Shown here: piece by piece, positions 55,703-64,000 of the stretch | How the letters are laid out: every line of letters starts with the position of its first letter | How positions within the stretch are numbered: the first letter of the stretch is position 1 | DNA from: Nonomuraea typhae | GTDB lineage: Bacteria; Actinomycetota; Actinomycetes; Streptosporangiales; Streptosporangiaceae | Direction: 5' to 3' | DNA: 64,000 nt | Assembly: GCF_009760925.1 (NCBI RefSeq) | Contig: NZ_VRLV01000023.1 | Location: 111,263 to 175,262 of the forward strand | The notes under the pieces: generated by a model | What the model saw: the letters and a program-made list of their open reading frames with translations, nothing else | What the model was told of the DNA's origin: nothing | Database searches by the model: none | Program-made: the position numbers and the translations under genes

Positions 55703-56764
55703 TCAGCCGACGGCCAGCGGCTCGTAGTCGCAGTCGTAGCCGAAGTAGCGCGGCCCGGCCAGCTCCAGCCCCGCGGGGGTGCGCCAGCGTGCGTCGCAGG
55801 GTGCGCCGATGACGGTGACGCGCAGGCCGTAGCGCAGCGCCTCGGTGGTGACGGGCTCGCCGGACTCGGTGTCCAGGACGCAGATGAGGTCGGGGGTGGT
55901 GGCCACGGTGGTCCCGTCGCGGCGGGCCAGGAGGTGCTCGTTCTGGAAGCTGAGTTCGAGGGTGCCGTCCGGCGACTCCAGGCGGGCCGCGCCGCGGGCG
56001 AACCCCCCGGTCGTGCGGCGCTCGACGTCGACGACCTTGCCGGCGAACAGTTGCGTCCCGCCCAGCACCTCCAGTGCGGCCGCGATCGGCGAGGCGTGCG
56101 CGGCGCGCGCCAGCCGTACGGCGCGGCCCAGGTCCTCGGCCAGGGTCAGCGTGGCGGGCACGAGCCCGTCGCGCAGCTGCGACCCGCGCAGCACGGTGTC
56201 GGCGGAGGCGAGCTGGCAGCCCATGCGCACGCACGCCGCCCTGGCGATCTTCTCCGCCCAGTGGTTGGAGACGGCGTCCAGGACGAGGGTGTTGCCCTTG
56301 TCGTCGGCCAGCGCCATCGGTGTGTTGCGCACCCCCATGAGCGTGGGCAGGACCATTTGGGCCTCGGGGAAGGCGCGGCCCATGGCGTCGCCGTCGACCA
56401 GGGGCAGCCCGGCCTGGGCCGCCGCGGCGATGGGGATCATCGAGTTCATCCCGCCGACCTCGATGGGCACGATGTGCGTGGCGGGCCGGCCGATCACCGC
56501 CTCCAGCGCGCGCAGGACGGCCAGTTCCTCGGTTCCCGCGGGCAGCTTCTCCAGCATCACCGTGGGCGCGCCCATCGAGGAGATGGGCACGACGGTGGCG
56601 TCGGCGGGCACCTCGTCGATCGCGTACATGGACACCGGCCCGTGCTCGCGGATCGCCTGGCGGGCCAGCAGTTTGCCGACGTAGGGGTCGCCGCCGCCCC
56701 CCGTGCCGAGGATGCCGGCGCCGCGGGCCAGGTCGTCGAGCATGTCGACGGTGATCTCACGCAT
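55703..56764 (-). CDS. DUF917 family protein, copy 1
   Basis: A 353-residue DUF917 protein: N-terminal GAGILGTGGGGDPYVGKLLA, central GGMNSMIPIAAAAQAGLPLVDGDAMGRAFPE, and VLDTESGEPVTTEALRYGLRVTV near the end. DUF917 proteins are encoded beside hydantoinase/oxoprolinase genes and probably act as their partner subunit, but their chemistry is not defined. The ATG at 56764 overlaps the upstream hydantoinase-like gene by eight bases. A paralogue lies at 60928-61953. Confidence 0.9.
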   Translation of the reverse strand: MREITVDMLDDLARGAGILGTGGGGDPYVGKLLARQAIREHGPVSMYAIDEVPADATVVPISSMGAPTVMLEKLPAGTEELAVLRALEAVIGRPATHIVPIEVGGMNSMIPIAAAAQAGLPLVDGDAMGRAFPEAQMVLPTLMGVRNTPMALADDKGNTLVLDAVSNHWAEKIARAACVRMGCQLASADTVLRGSQLRDGLVPATLTLAEDLGRAVRLARAAHASPIAAALEVLGGTQLFAGKVVDVERRTTGGFARGAARLESPDGTLELSFQNEHLLARRDGTTVATTPDLICVLDTESGEPVTTEALRYGLRVTVIGAPCDARWRTPAGLELAGPRYFGYDCDYEPLAVG

Positions 56765-58274
56765 TGATCTTCTCCAGGTCCAGGTCGCCGACGGCCTTCA
56801 CGCGGATGCGGGTGGCGTCGCCGGGCAGATAGGCGAGCGGAAGCTCTTCCACGTCCACGATCTGCACGCTGTCGGCGCGCGCCCCCGCCCGCTCGGCGCG
56901 GGTGGTGGCTTCGTCCTTGGCTTCCCGCAGTACGGCTTCGCGCGGCCCGGAGAAGACGCGGTCCACCTCCCCGCCCACCTGGGCGATGGCGGCGCCGACG
57001 GCGTTGGCCACCTCGAAGTGGTCCGGCCGCCGCACGTCGGCGAAGCCGGGCAGGGTGTCGATGAGGATGCTGCCGCCGCCCACCAGGACGACGGGCAACG
57101 GGGCGGACGAGGTGCGCATCCGGTCCACGGCTTCGGCCACCCGCGCCTCGATGTCCTTGAGCGCTTCCGCGTAGGACACCGCCGACACGCGCGCCGGGTC
57201 GCCGACCGCCGCCCGGCCGGCGGCCACGGCCAGGTCGGTCGCGGTCAGCGTGGACCCGCCGAACACCAGGGCCTGCTCGGTGAGCCGGTAGCCGACGCTG
57301 CGCGGCCCCGCCGTACCGTCGGGGGCGATGATCGAGCCGCCGCCGACGCCGATGGACAGCACGTCGGGGATGCGGAAGTTGGTCCGCACCTCGCCGACCA
57401 GCGCCTCCCCCGCGGCCTCGCGCGGGAAGCCCCCGGCCAGGATGCCGACGTCGGTGGTGGTACCGCCGATGTCGACCACCGCGCAGTCGCTCAGACCCGA
57501 CAGGTACGCTGCGCCGCGCATGGAGTTGGTCGGCCCGGAGGCGAACGTGAGCACCGGATACCTGCGCGCGAACGCGACGTCCATCAGCGTGCCGTCGTTC
57601 TGCGACAGGAACAGGGGCGCGCCGATGCCCGCCACCCGCAGCGCCTGCCCGAACGCCTCGACGGTGCGCACGGCCAGCCGGCTCAGGGCGGCGTTCACGA
57701 TCGTGGCGTTCTCCCTGGCCAGCAGCCCGACCCGGCCGATCTCGCTGGAGACCGACAGGTGGACGTCCGGGCCGAGCTCGGCGGCCAGGATCTCGGCGGC
57801 CCTGACCTCGAAGTCGGTGCTGACCGGCGAGAACACCGAGGAGATCGCGACCGACCGCAGCCCGCGGCGGCGGATGTCGGCGGCCACCCTCCTGAGCTCG
57901 TCCGGGTCGAGCTCGGAGATGGGGGTGCCGTCGTACTCGTGGCCGCCGTGGCACAGGTACGTCGCGCCGTCGACGACCGCGCGCAGCCGTTCCGGCCAGT
58001 CGACCAGGGGCGGCAGCGCGGCGGTGGCGGGCAGGCCGAGCCGTACGGCGGCGACCGGCTCGAGCCGGGCCGCCTCGACCAGCGCGTTGACGAAGTGAGT
58101 GGTGCCGATCATCACGGCGGACACCTCGGTGGCGCCGAGCCCGTCCAGGGCCGCGGCGACGCCACCGGTGACGTCCTGCGTCGTGGGCGACTTGACGGTG
58201 GCCAGGATCTGGCCGTCGTCGCCGATGAGGGCTGCGTCGGTGTTGGTGCCGCCGACGTCGATGCCGATACGCAT
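56757..58274 (-). CDS. Hydantoinase/oxoprolinase A family protein, copy 1
   Basis: A 505-residue ASKHA-type ATP-dependent amidohydrolase subunit. Phosphate-1 loop RIGIDVGGTNTDAAL at the N-terminus, IGTTHFVNALVEA, a second phosphate loop CAVVDIGGTTTDVGILAGG, and the adenosine region LSIGVGGGSI with VGGGSILIDTLPG. All ATP-site motifs look intact. HyuA-type proteins hydrolyse cyclic amides (hydantoins, 5-oxoproline) with ATP. It pairs with DUF917 copy 1 downstream and lies behind an NCS1 permease, suggesting uptake and opening of a cyclic ureide or lactam. Start ATG 58274. Confidence 0.92.
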   Translation of the reverse strand: MRIGIDVGGTNTDAALIGDDGQILATVKSPTTQDVTGGVAAALDGLGATEVSAVMIGTTHFVNALVEAARLEPVAAVRLGLPATAALPPLVDWPERLRAVVDGATYLCHGGHEYDGTPISELDPDELRRVAADIRRRGLRSVAISSVFSPVSTDFEVRAAEILAAELGPDVHLSVSSEIGRVGLLARENATIVNAALSRLAVRTVEAFGQALRVAGIGAPLFLSQNDGTLMDVAFARRYPVLTFASGPTNSMRGAAYLSGLSDCAVVDIGGTTTDVGILAGGFPREAAGEALVGEVRTNFRIPDVLSIGVGGGSIIAPDGTAGPRSVGYRLTEQALVFGGSTLTATDLAVAAGRAAVGDPARVSAVSYAEALKDIEARVAEAVDRMRTSSAPLPVVLVGGGSILIDTLPGFADVRRPDHFEVANAVGAAIAQVGGEVDRVFSGPREAVLREAKDEATTRAERAGARADSVQIVDVEELPLAYLPGDATRIRVKAVGDLDLEKINA

Positions 58275-58294
58275 GGGGAGGGGAACTTTCCGAT

Positions 58295-59605
58295 CTATGG
58301 GGTGGGGACGAGTTGCTGCTCGCGGGTGCCGCGCACGAGGCCGAGCTTCCCGGCGACGATGTAGAGCACCCCGGCCAGGATCAGGGAGGTGAGCGCCGGG
58401 ATGCCGGGCCACTGGTGGTGCTCGCTGAGCCAGCCGACCAGCGCGGACACCGTCCAGATGACCAGCGTGGCCGGGACCCAGGTGGGCTCGGTCTCGGGGA
58501 GCGTGCCCTGCTCGCGGGAGGCGTCCAGGACGGCTCGCCAGCGCTTGACGACGAAGTACTCGGCCACCATGATCCCGGCGACCGGCGGGGTGACGATGCC
58601 GAGGATCAGCAGGAAGTCGGTGAAACGTTCCAAGATGCCGGCGGCCGCCAGCAGGCTGCCCAGGACGCCGACGCCGACGGTGACCGCGACCCGGTTCAGC
58701 TTGCTGCCGATGGTCGACTCGACCGCGTTGAGCAGACCGAGGACGCCGGAGTACAGGTTCCAGTTGTTGATCTTCACGGTGGCGGAGATCAGCACGATGA
58801 CGCCGATCACGCCGGAGGACGCGGTGATGATCGCGATCACGTCCGAGGACTTGACCGCGTAGGCCAGCAGCACTCCCGCCAGGCCCAGCACGTACTCGCC
58901 CAGGGAGATGCCGACGAGCGTCTGCTTGACCACGTCGCCGGTGCTGCGGTTGAACCTGGTCATGTCCGGCGTGGTGACGGCGCCGACGATGTAGGAGCCG
59001 GCCACGATGGTGGCGCCGGTCGCGATCGTCATGGGCTCGCCGAAGGGCGTCGAGGCCACCAGCGTCCCGAGGTCGTGCCGGGAGAGCTCCACCCACACCG
59101 CCCAGCCCGCCAGGCCGAGGAAGGCGGGCACGGTGATGAACGCCGTCAGCCCCATCGCCTTGAATCCCTTGATGACCAGCAGCGTCACCCCGAGCCCCGC
59201 GATCAGCGCCCAGAGCCAGAAGGGCAGCCCCGGCATGATCGCGTGCAGCCCGGCGGCGAACACGCCCGTCTGCACGCCGAACCAGCCGAACAGGCTCAGG
59301 GTGATGATCACGCCGATGATCGTGGACCCGTACCGGCCGAACCCGGTCCAGCGGGCCAGCAGCGAGGTCGACAGGCCCTCGCGCATGCCGGCGATGCCGA
59401 CGAAGATGCAGACGACCTCGAGGATCACCGAGCCGAGCGTGAACGCCCAGAACGCGTCCCAGAAGGACAGCCCCGCGCCGAGGGTGGCGCCGAGCAGGAA
59501 CTGCGTCAGGTCGGACAGCTGGCCGAACCGCTGCACCGCCACGTTGAACCAGGAGTAACGGGCGCTCTTGGGCACCCGCTCGAGGGGGTAGTCCTCGTCG
59601 ATCAT
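58295..59605 (-). CDS. NCS1-family nucleobase:cation symporter (cytosine/purine permease type)
   Basis: A 436-residue membrane transporter with about twelve hydrophobic helices. NCS1/CodB features: VPKSARYSWFNVAVQRFGQL at the N-terminus, SLFGWFGVQTGVFAAG, VGAVTTPDMTRFNRSTGDVV and KINNWNLYSGVLGLLN. The family imports cytosine, purines, allantoin or hydantoins. Its place between two DUF917/hydantoinase pairs points to a cyclic ureide or related substrate. Starts ATG 59605; 20 bases before HyuA copy 1. Confidence 0.9.
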   Translation of the reverse strand: MIDEDYPLERVPKSARYSWFNVAVQRFGQLSDLTQFLLGATLGAGLSFWDAFWAFTLGSVILEVVCIFVGIAGMREGLSTSLLARWTGFGRYGSTIIGVIITLSLFGWFGVQTGVFAAGLHAIMPGLPFWLWALIAGLGVTLLVIKGFKAMGLTAFITVPAFLGLAGWAVWVELSRHDLGTLVASTPFGEPMTIATGATIVAGSYIVGAVTTPDMTRFNRSTGDVVKQTLVGISLGEYVLGLAGVLLAYAVKSSDVIAIITASSGVIGVIVLISATVKINNWNLYSGVLGLLNAVESTIGSKLNRVAVTVGVGVLGSLLAAAGILERFTDFLLILGIVTPPVAGIMVAEYFVVKRWRAVLDASREQGTLPETEPTWVPATLVIWTVSALVGWLSEHHQWPGIPALTSLILAGVLYIVAGKLGLVRGTREQQLVPTP

Positions 59606-59632
59606 CGATGTTGCCTCTCTGCGGGGGGGTGT

Positions 59633-60931
59633 TCACCAGCGCGACGGCGGACCGGCCGCCCTCGCGCGGAGCTTGACGAAGGGGCCGGGCAAGTAGGCCA
59701 GCGGCGTGTCGTCGGCGTGGATGATCACTGTCTGCCGGGGGTCGGCCCCGGCCAGGACGGCGACCGCCCTGGCCTCTTCCATGACGGCGTCCATGGCGGC
59801 GGCCAGCCCCGCGCGGTCCTGGAGCCGGACGATCCGCTCGTAGTGGCCGCCCACCGGGCTGACGGCCGCGCCGATCGCGCCGGCCGCCATCCCGTGCGCG
59901 GGGTGGATGCCCTGCTTGACGTCCCGGGCTCCGCCGCCCACGACGACCAGCGGCAACCTGTCGGCGCCCGGTTGCAGGCGATCCACGGCCTCGGCCAGTT
60001 CGGCGTCGTCGACGGGCCTGGCCACCCGGATCAGCCCGGGGATACGGAAGCCGACCGGGACGCCGCCGATGTGCGCGCCGCCCACGGCCTCCTCGGGGAA
60101 GCCGCCGGCCAGCACGCCGACCCTGACCCGCCGGGCGCCGACGTCGGCGACCACGGCGTCTTCCAGGCCGGTCAGCGCGCCGGCGCCGCGCAGCACGCTG
60201 GCCGGTCCGCTGCCCAGGCTGAGGCCGGGATGGCGGGACATGTGCTCCAGGCTCATCAGCGTGCCGTCGCCGCGGGTGACGAACACCGCGGCGCCCGGGC
60301 AGAGCGCGGCCAGGCCGTCGGCCACCGACTGGGCGAACCCGGACAGGGCGGCGTCCAGGATGGTGGCGTTCTCGCGTTCCAGGAGGCCGAGCGAGCCCAG
60401 GTCGGCCGACAGGGCGATGGGCAGGTCGCCCGCCTCGGCCCTGATCAGGTCGGCCGCCTCCAGCTCCTGCTCGGGGTCCAGGGGGGAGAACAGGCCGACG
60501 ACGGCGAACGCCTCGGCCGTGCCCGCCATGGCGGCGGCGAAGCGGCTGACGGCGGCCCGGTCCAGGGGCGTCCAGTCGTCGCGTTCCAGCCCGCCGCCGC
60601 CGTCCACGATCGCCGCGCCCGCGCTGACCGCGGTGCGCAGGTCGTCCGGCCAGCCGAACAGGGGGCGTACGGCTCGCGCGGAGTCACCGCTGATGCGCAC
60701 GACCGCGACCCGGCGCAGCTCGCGCCGCCTGGTGACCGAGGTGGCGCTGCCGCGCAGGCCCACGGCCACCTGGGTGAGGCCGGTGGGCTTCAGCCTCTCC
60801 AGCGCCGACCTGACGTTGGCCACGGGCATGTCGGGTTGCGAGGGGACCTTCACCGTGGCCAGGACCCGGCCGTCGTCGTCGAGGAGAGCGGCGTCGGTGT
60901 TGGTCGGCCCGACGTCCACCCCGGCCCTCAT
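59633..60931 (-). CDS. Hydantoinase/oxoprolinase A-like protein with degenerate ATP motifs, copy 2
   Basis: A 432-residue paralogue of the gene at 56757, shorter by about 70 residues. The ATP-binding motifs are altered: phosphate-1 reads VDVGPTNTDAAL (Gly to Pro), and the second phosphate loop is VVADVGARRVRVGVLAGG in place of DIGGTTTDVGIL. The GTTHFVNAL segment is replaced by GLRGSATSV. The overall fold, ENATILDAALSGF and VVVGGGARD segments, remains. It is therefore likely a non-catalytic partner that forms a heteromer with copy 1. Its stop is 27 bases from the permease gene; it overlaps DUF917 copy 2 by four bases (ATGA). Confidence 0.85.
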   Translation of the reverse strand: MRAGVDVGPTNTDAALLDDDGRVLATVKVPSQPDMPVANVRSALERLKPTGLTQVAVGLRGSATSVTRRRELRRVAVVRISGDSARAVRPLFGWPDDLRTAVSAGAAIVDGGGGLERDDWTPLDRAAVSRFAAAMAGTAEAFAVVGLFSPLDPEQELEAADLIRAEAGDLPIALSADLGSLGLLERENATILDAALSGFAQSVADGLAALCPGAAVFVTRGDGTLMSLEHMSRHPGLSLGSGPASVLRGAGALTGLEDAVVADVGARRVRVGVLAGGFPEEAVGGAHIGGVPVGFRIPGLIRVARPVDDAELAEAVDRLQPGADRLPLVVVGGGARDVKQGIHPAHGMAAGAIGAAVSPVGGHYERIVRLQDRAGLAAAMDAVMEEARAVAVLAGADPRQTVIIHADDTPLAYLPGPFVKLRARAAGPPSRW

Positions 60932-61953
60932 GACGCCTCCCCTCTACCCGCCCGGCAGGGGAATCCGGGCGGGCTCGGAGGGGGACTCTGCAGACCGGTG
61001 AGGCCGAAGGCTTCGGGGCCGGCCAGGCGCAGCCCCTCGGGGGTGTACCAGATCGGGTCGCACAGCAGGCGCACCACGCCGACGCGCAGGCCGTAGCGCA
61101 CCTGCTCGGCCTGCACCACCTCGCCGGTCCGGGTGTCGATGAGGGCGATGACGTCGGGCACGCACGCCAGCGGCCGCCCGTCCTCCAGCACGGCCAGGAA
61201 CTCACTGCCCGCCTCCAGGCGGACCAGCCTGCCCTGGTCGGCGCCGAGCCCTTCGACCAGGATGGCGTCGTCCGCCTCGGCGATCTTGCCGGTGATCAGC
61301 GGCGCGGGCAGGTCGGTTCCCAGGCGGAGCGCGCGGCTGACCGAGCCGAGCGCGGTGGCGGTGGCGACCTGATGTCCGCGCAGGACGTACTCGGTGCTGG
61401 CCACCTGCCCGCCGAACGCCTCCAGCGACGAGCGCACCAGCCGCTCCAGCCAGCGCCCGGTGACCCGGTCGATGACGAGGGTTCTGCCGCGCTCGTCGCA
61501 CACCACGGCCGGGGTCGGGGAGATGCCACGCAGTTGCATCACCGTCTGGTTCATGCCGGGGAAGGCGCGGCTCATGCCGTCGGCGTCGACCAGCGGCAGG
61601 CCCAGGCGCGCCGCCCAGGCGACGGCCATGCAGCCGTTGGCGCCGCCGATCTCGCTGGCCATCAGCGCGCCGACTCGCGTGCCGTGCAGTTCCTCGACCT
61701 TGTCGCGCAGGTACACCGGCTCCTCGGTCCCGGTGACCCGTTCCAGCATGACGGCCGACGCGCCCGCCGTACCCGCCGGCATGACCAGCAGGTCGGGGTC
61801 GAGCTCGCCCGCCTGGACGACGCGTACGGGGCCGTGATCCTCCAGCGCCTGCAGGGCTGCGGCGCGGGCCATCGCGACGACCCCGCCGCCTCCGGAGCCG
61901 AGCACGGCGCACCCCCGCGCGAAGGCGGGGAGCGTGTCGGTGTCGATGTCCAC
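60928..61953 (-). CDS. DUF917 family protein, copy 2
   Basis: A 341-residue paralogue of the protein at 55703 (GCAVLGSGGGGVVAMARAAAL, GGANGCMAVAWAARLGLPLVDADGMSRAFPG, ALIDTRTGEVVQAEQVRYGL). It is the first gene of the operon; the GTG start at 61953 faces the PucR gene. It is coupled to hydantoinase-like copy 2 by a four-base overlap. Two DUF917/HyuA pairs in one operon suggest a four-subunit complex or stepwise hydrolysis. Confidence 0.9.
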   Translation of the reverse strand: MDIDTDTLPAFARGCAVLGSGGGGVVAMARAAALQALEDHGPVRVVQAGELDPDLLVMPAGTAGASAVMLERVTGTEEPVYLRDKVEELHGTRVGALMASEIGGANGCMAVAWAARLGLPLVDADGMSRAFPGMNQTVMQLRGISPTPAVVCDERGRTLVIDRVTGRWLERLVRSSLEAFGGQVASTEYVLRGHQVATATALGSVSRALRLGTDLPAPLITGKIAEADDAILVEGLGADQGRLVRLEAGSEFLAVLEDGRPLACVPDVIALIDTRTGEVVQAEQVRYGLRVGVVRLLCDPIWYTPEGLRLAGPEAFGLTGLQSPPPSPPGFPCRAGRGEAS

Positions 61954-61986
61954 CTGCTCAGGCTACGAACCCGCAGACAAAGGGCG

Positions 61987-62035
61987 AGTGTGCTAAAAGC
62001 ATCATTCTGCGTGATCAATGTGCTGGTGGCACACT
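61987..62035. promoter_or_regulatory. Inverted repeats in the divergent promoter of the hydantoinase operon
   Basis: AGTGTGC (61987-61993) and GCACACT (62029-62035) are inverted arms enclosing the divergent promoter region. A tighter TGTGC-N5-GCACA (62019-62033) overlaps the right arm. They lie just upstream of the PucR start and are plausible PucR binding sites. Confidence 0.5.
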
Positions 62036-62041
62036 TGGGGA

Positions 62042-63382
62042 ATGAGCGTGCGACTGATCGAGAGCCTGGGCGAGGTGGTGCGGCAGCCGGCGGGCTCGGT
62101 GCTCATCCTCACCCGGGCCGCCTCGGCGCAGGCCGCGGGATACCGGCTCGAGGTGGCGTTGCGTGACGCGGCCGCGGCCGGGGCGGTGGCCGTGGTGCTC
62201 ACCGCGCCCGCCATGGTCGGCGGCAGCGCCTGGGCGCTGGCCGAGCGGGTCGGCGTCGAGCTCCTCGCCGTGGGCACCCCGGGCACCGGCCCGCTCGGCG
62301 CCGTGGTCGAGACGGCCTTTCGCGAACACCACGGGGACCTGGCCGGGCTGGTGGTGGCCGTTCAGGGCGCGCTCGCGGGAGACGCCGCCGACTCGCTGGC
62401 CAGGGCGGCGCGGGCGGTCGAGGGCATCGCCGGGGCGGGCGGCGTGCCGGAACGCATCGCCGAGGAGGTCGGCGCCGCGATGGGGGTCACCGTCGACCCC
62501 GGCTTCACCACGGCCGGCAGCCCGGGCGGGCATCGGGCCACCGCCACCGCGATCGTGCTCCGCCTCGCCGAGCTGGCCGCGGCCGCGGGCGCCGCCGGCG
62601 AGCTGCCCGCCCGCTCACGCGCCCATCTGCTGACCGAGCTGCTCGTCGCCCCGGAGAAGCAGGCCCAGGAGCTGGCTCCGCGCGCCAGGGCGCTCGGCCT
62701 GCCGATCGACGACTGGCACGTGATCCTGCGGTTCGAACCGGTGATGGACGAGGGGCCCGACCGCTACGCCGTACTCGACACCCTCGCCTCGCGCGCCACC
62801 AGGGCCGCGCGCGAGCTGGTCGGCCCCTCGTGGAACGCCGCGCTGGCGGGCGACGCGCTGGTGGTCGTCCGTACGGCGCCGCGCGACCAGGGCGGTGCGG
62901 GCCTGCGGCAGGCGGTCCGCGACGCCGGGGCGCTGCTCGAGCGGGTCCGCCCGGCGGGCGCCAAGGTGCGGTGCGGGGTGTCCACCTGCCACGAGGGGGT
63001 TCTCGGGCTGCGCACCTGCGCCTCCGAGGCCCGTACGGCACTGCGCAGGGACAAGACGGTGCCGCTGGCCACCTACGACCTGGCCGGGCTGGACCGGATG
63101 CTGGAGGAGTGGTACTCCTCCGACACCGCCCAGCAGGCGGTCAGGGAGTTGCTGCAGCCGCTGCTGGACCTGCCCGGCGGCCAGCCCAGACGGCTGATCA
63201 CGATCCTGCGCGCCTATCTGGACCACCACGGCTCCCCCGCCAAGGCGGCGGAAGAGGTGAACCTGCACAGGAACGCCGTCAGCCGCAACATCCGGCGCAT
63301 CGAGACGCTGCTGAAGGCCGATCTGAACGACCCGCAGCAGCGCCTGGCCCTCCAGCTCGCCTGCCGCGCCGCCCAGGTCTAG
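62042..63382 (+). CDS. PucR family transcriptional regulator of the hydantoinase-like operon
   Basis: A 446-residue PucR-type activator. It has an N-terminal purine-catabolism-like sensor region (about residues 10-110, including AGYRLEVALRDAAAAGAVAV), a GGDEF-like middle segment, and a C-terminal PucR HTH (ILRAYLDHHGSPAKAAEEVN, LHRNAVSRNIRRIETLL). The ATG at 62042 is preceded by TTGGGGA. It is divergent from the DUF917/HyuA/NCS1 operon and fits its regulator, responding to a cyclic ureide or breakdown product. The analogy is with PucR control of purine degradation in Bacillus. Confidence 0.92.
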   Translation: MSVRLIESLGEVVRQPAGSVLILTRAASAQAAGYRLEVALRDAAAAGAVAVVLTAPAMVGGSAWALAERVGVELLAVGTPGTGPLGAVVETAFREHHGDLAGLVVAVQGALAGDAADSLARAARAVEGIAGAGGVPERIAEEVGAAMGVTVDPGFTTAGSPGGHRATATAIVLRLAELAAAAGAAGELPARSRAHLLTELLVAPEKQAQELAPRARALGLPIDDWHVILRFEPVMDEGPDRYAVLDTLASRATRAARELVGPSWNAALAGDALVVVRTAPRDQGGAGLRQAVRDAGALLERVRPAGAKVRCGVSTCHEGVLGLRTCASEARTALRRDKTVPLATYDLAGLDRMLEEWYSSDTAQQAVRELLQPLLDLPGGQPRRLITILRAYLDHHGSPAKAAEEVNLHRNAVSRNIRRIETLLKADLNDPQQRLALQLACRAAQV

Positions 63383-63392
63383 CCGCACCGGC

Positions 63393-64000
63393 TCACCGGC
63401 CGGGCCCGAGCAGGCGCACGCCCTCCTCCCGCATCTCGACCTTGCGGATCTTGCCGGTGACCGTCATCGGGAAGGCGTCCACGACGTGGACGTAGCGGGG
63501 GATCTTGTAGTGGGCCAGCTTGCCCGCGCAGAACGCGCGCAGCGCCGTATCCGTGAGCGGGTCGGCGCCCTCCTTCATGATGATCCAGGCCATGAGTTCC
63601 TCGCCGTACTTCTCGTCCGGGACGCCGATCACCTGCACGTCGGCGATGTCGGGATGGCGGTAGAGGAACTCCTCGATCTCGCGCGGGTAGACGTTCTCGC
63701 CGCCGCGGATGACCATGTCCTTGATCCGGCCGACGATGCTGACGTAGCCGTGCTCGTCCATGCTGGCCAGGTCACCGGTGTGCATCCACCCGGCCGCGTC
63801 GATGGCCTCGGCACTCTTATCCGGTTCGTCCCAGTAGCCGAGCATGACCGAATAGCCGCGCGTGCACAGCTCCCCCGGCTCGCCACGCGGCACCGTCAGC
63901 CCGCTGTCCGGGTGCACCACCTTGACCTCCACGTGCGGCATCACCCGCCCGACCGTCTCCGTGCGGCGCTCCAGGCCGTCGCCGGGCCTGGTCATGGTGG
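63393..64000 (-). CDS. AMP-binding acyl-CoA synthetase, C-terminal part (5' end outside window)
   Basis: About 200 residues of the C-terminal part of an adenylate-forming enzyme. Motifs: CTRGYSVMLGYWDEPDKSAE, GWMHTGDLASMDEHGYVSIV (A7), GRIKDMVIRGGENVYPREIE (A8 hinge) and the catalytic Lys in TVTGKIRKVEMRE (A10). The frame is open to the window edge, so the ATG at 63995 is internal. These are fatty-acyl-CoA synthetase features; the enzyme activates a carboxylic acid to acyl-AMP and then acyl-CoA. It converges with the PucR gene, 10 bases away. Confidence 0.93.
   Translation of the reverse strand, partial: TMTRPGDGLERRTETVGRVMPHVEVKVVHPDSGLTVPRGEPGELCTRGYSVMLGYWDEPDKSAEAIDAAGWMHTGDLASMDEHGYVSIVGRIKDMVIRGGENVYPREIEEFLYRHPDIADVQVIGVPDEKYGEELMAWIIMKEGADPLTDTALRAFCAGKLAHYKIPRYVHVVDAFPMTVTGKIRKVEMREEGVRLLGPGR

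Noticed and set aside
58275..59636. Upstream extension of hydantoinase copy 1
   Set aside because: Composition is that of an antisense-frame shadow of the NCS1 permease; the family N-terminus RIGIDVGGTNTDA begins at 58274.

Overview
The window is GC-rich throughout, with strong third-position GC, Shine-Dalgarno sites, many ATGA/TGATG gene overlaps and many NB-ARC, AfsR/SARP, TetR and LuxR-type regulators. This points to a filamentous actinomycete. Streptosporangiales (Nonomuraea or Streptosporangium-like) is my best guess, but that is inference. The content is mostly accessory or secondary-metabolism type, not core housekeeping.

Layout. 1-5.8 kb: the end of a TetR regulator, two small secreted proteins, a methyltransferase and an AfsR/SARP regulator. 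5.8-10.7 kb: a quinone-oxidoreductase-like enzyme, an MBL hydrolase and two tandem secreted alpha/beta hydrolases, the second internally shortened. 10.9-16.9 kb: a giant WD40 protein with about 21 blades, a RidA protein and an NB-ARC/TPR STAND protein. 17.1-26 kb: a PhzF-like enzyme, then a candidate RiPP cluster: 2OG-Fe(II) oxygenase, graspetide-type ATP-grasp ligase, ClpP-fold SDH-type protease, MauE/DoxX membrane protein, TlpA/MauD-like thioredoxin, a 72-residue precursor with six cysteines, and a P450. It is followed convergently by an XRE-NB-ARC-TPR regulator. 26.1-31.5 kb: a NarL-type two-component system, a TetR/oxidoreductase divergent pair with two matching operators, a Tat-exported serine hydrolase and a broken small membrane-protein gene.

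31.6-43.3 kb: one tightly packed minus-strand operon. It starts with a protein that has the signature residues of ribosome-inactivating proteins (rRNA N-glycosidases), followed by a very large DUF6603-like protein (frameshifted at what looks like a deletion junction), two large proteins of unknown function (776 and 1183 aa) and a fibre-like 429-aa protein. 43.4-48 kb: a branched-chain-amino-acid-type ABC importer with LivM and LivG fused. 48.1-51.8 kb: an epimerase, a flavin monooxygenase and a VOC-methyltransferase fusion. 51.8-54 kb: a three-gene operon led by a Cys-rich peptide / Hint domain / zinc metalloprotease fusion. 54.2-55.6 kb: an ABC permease remnant, a nucleoside-kinase-like gene and a sulfotransferase. 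55.7-63.4 kb: two DUF917/hydantoinase-oxoprolinase pairs flanking an NCS1 permease, opposite a PucR regulator; the second hydantoinase-like copy has degenerate nucleotide-binding motifs. The window closes inside an acyl-CoA synthetase.

The three loci most likely to be undescribed systems are the cysteine-rich ATP-grasp RiPP cluster (18.0-23.7 kb), the RIP-toxin/DUF6603 operon (31.6-43.3 kb) and the Hint-metalloprotease operon (51.8-54.0 kb). All calls rest on reading the sequence and recalled family knowledge; no database search was run.
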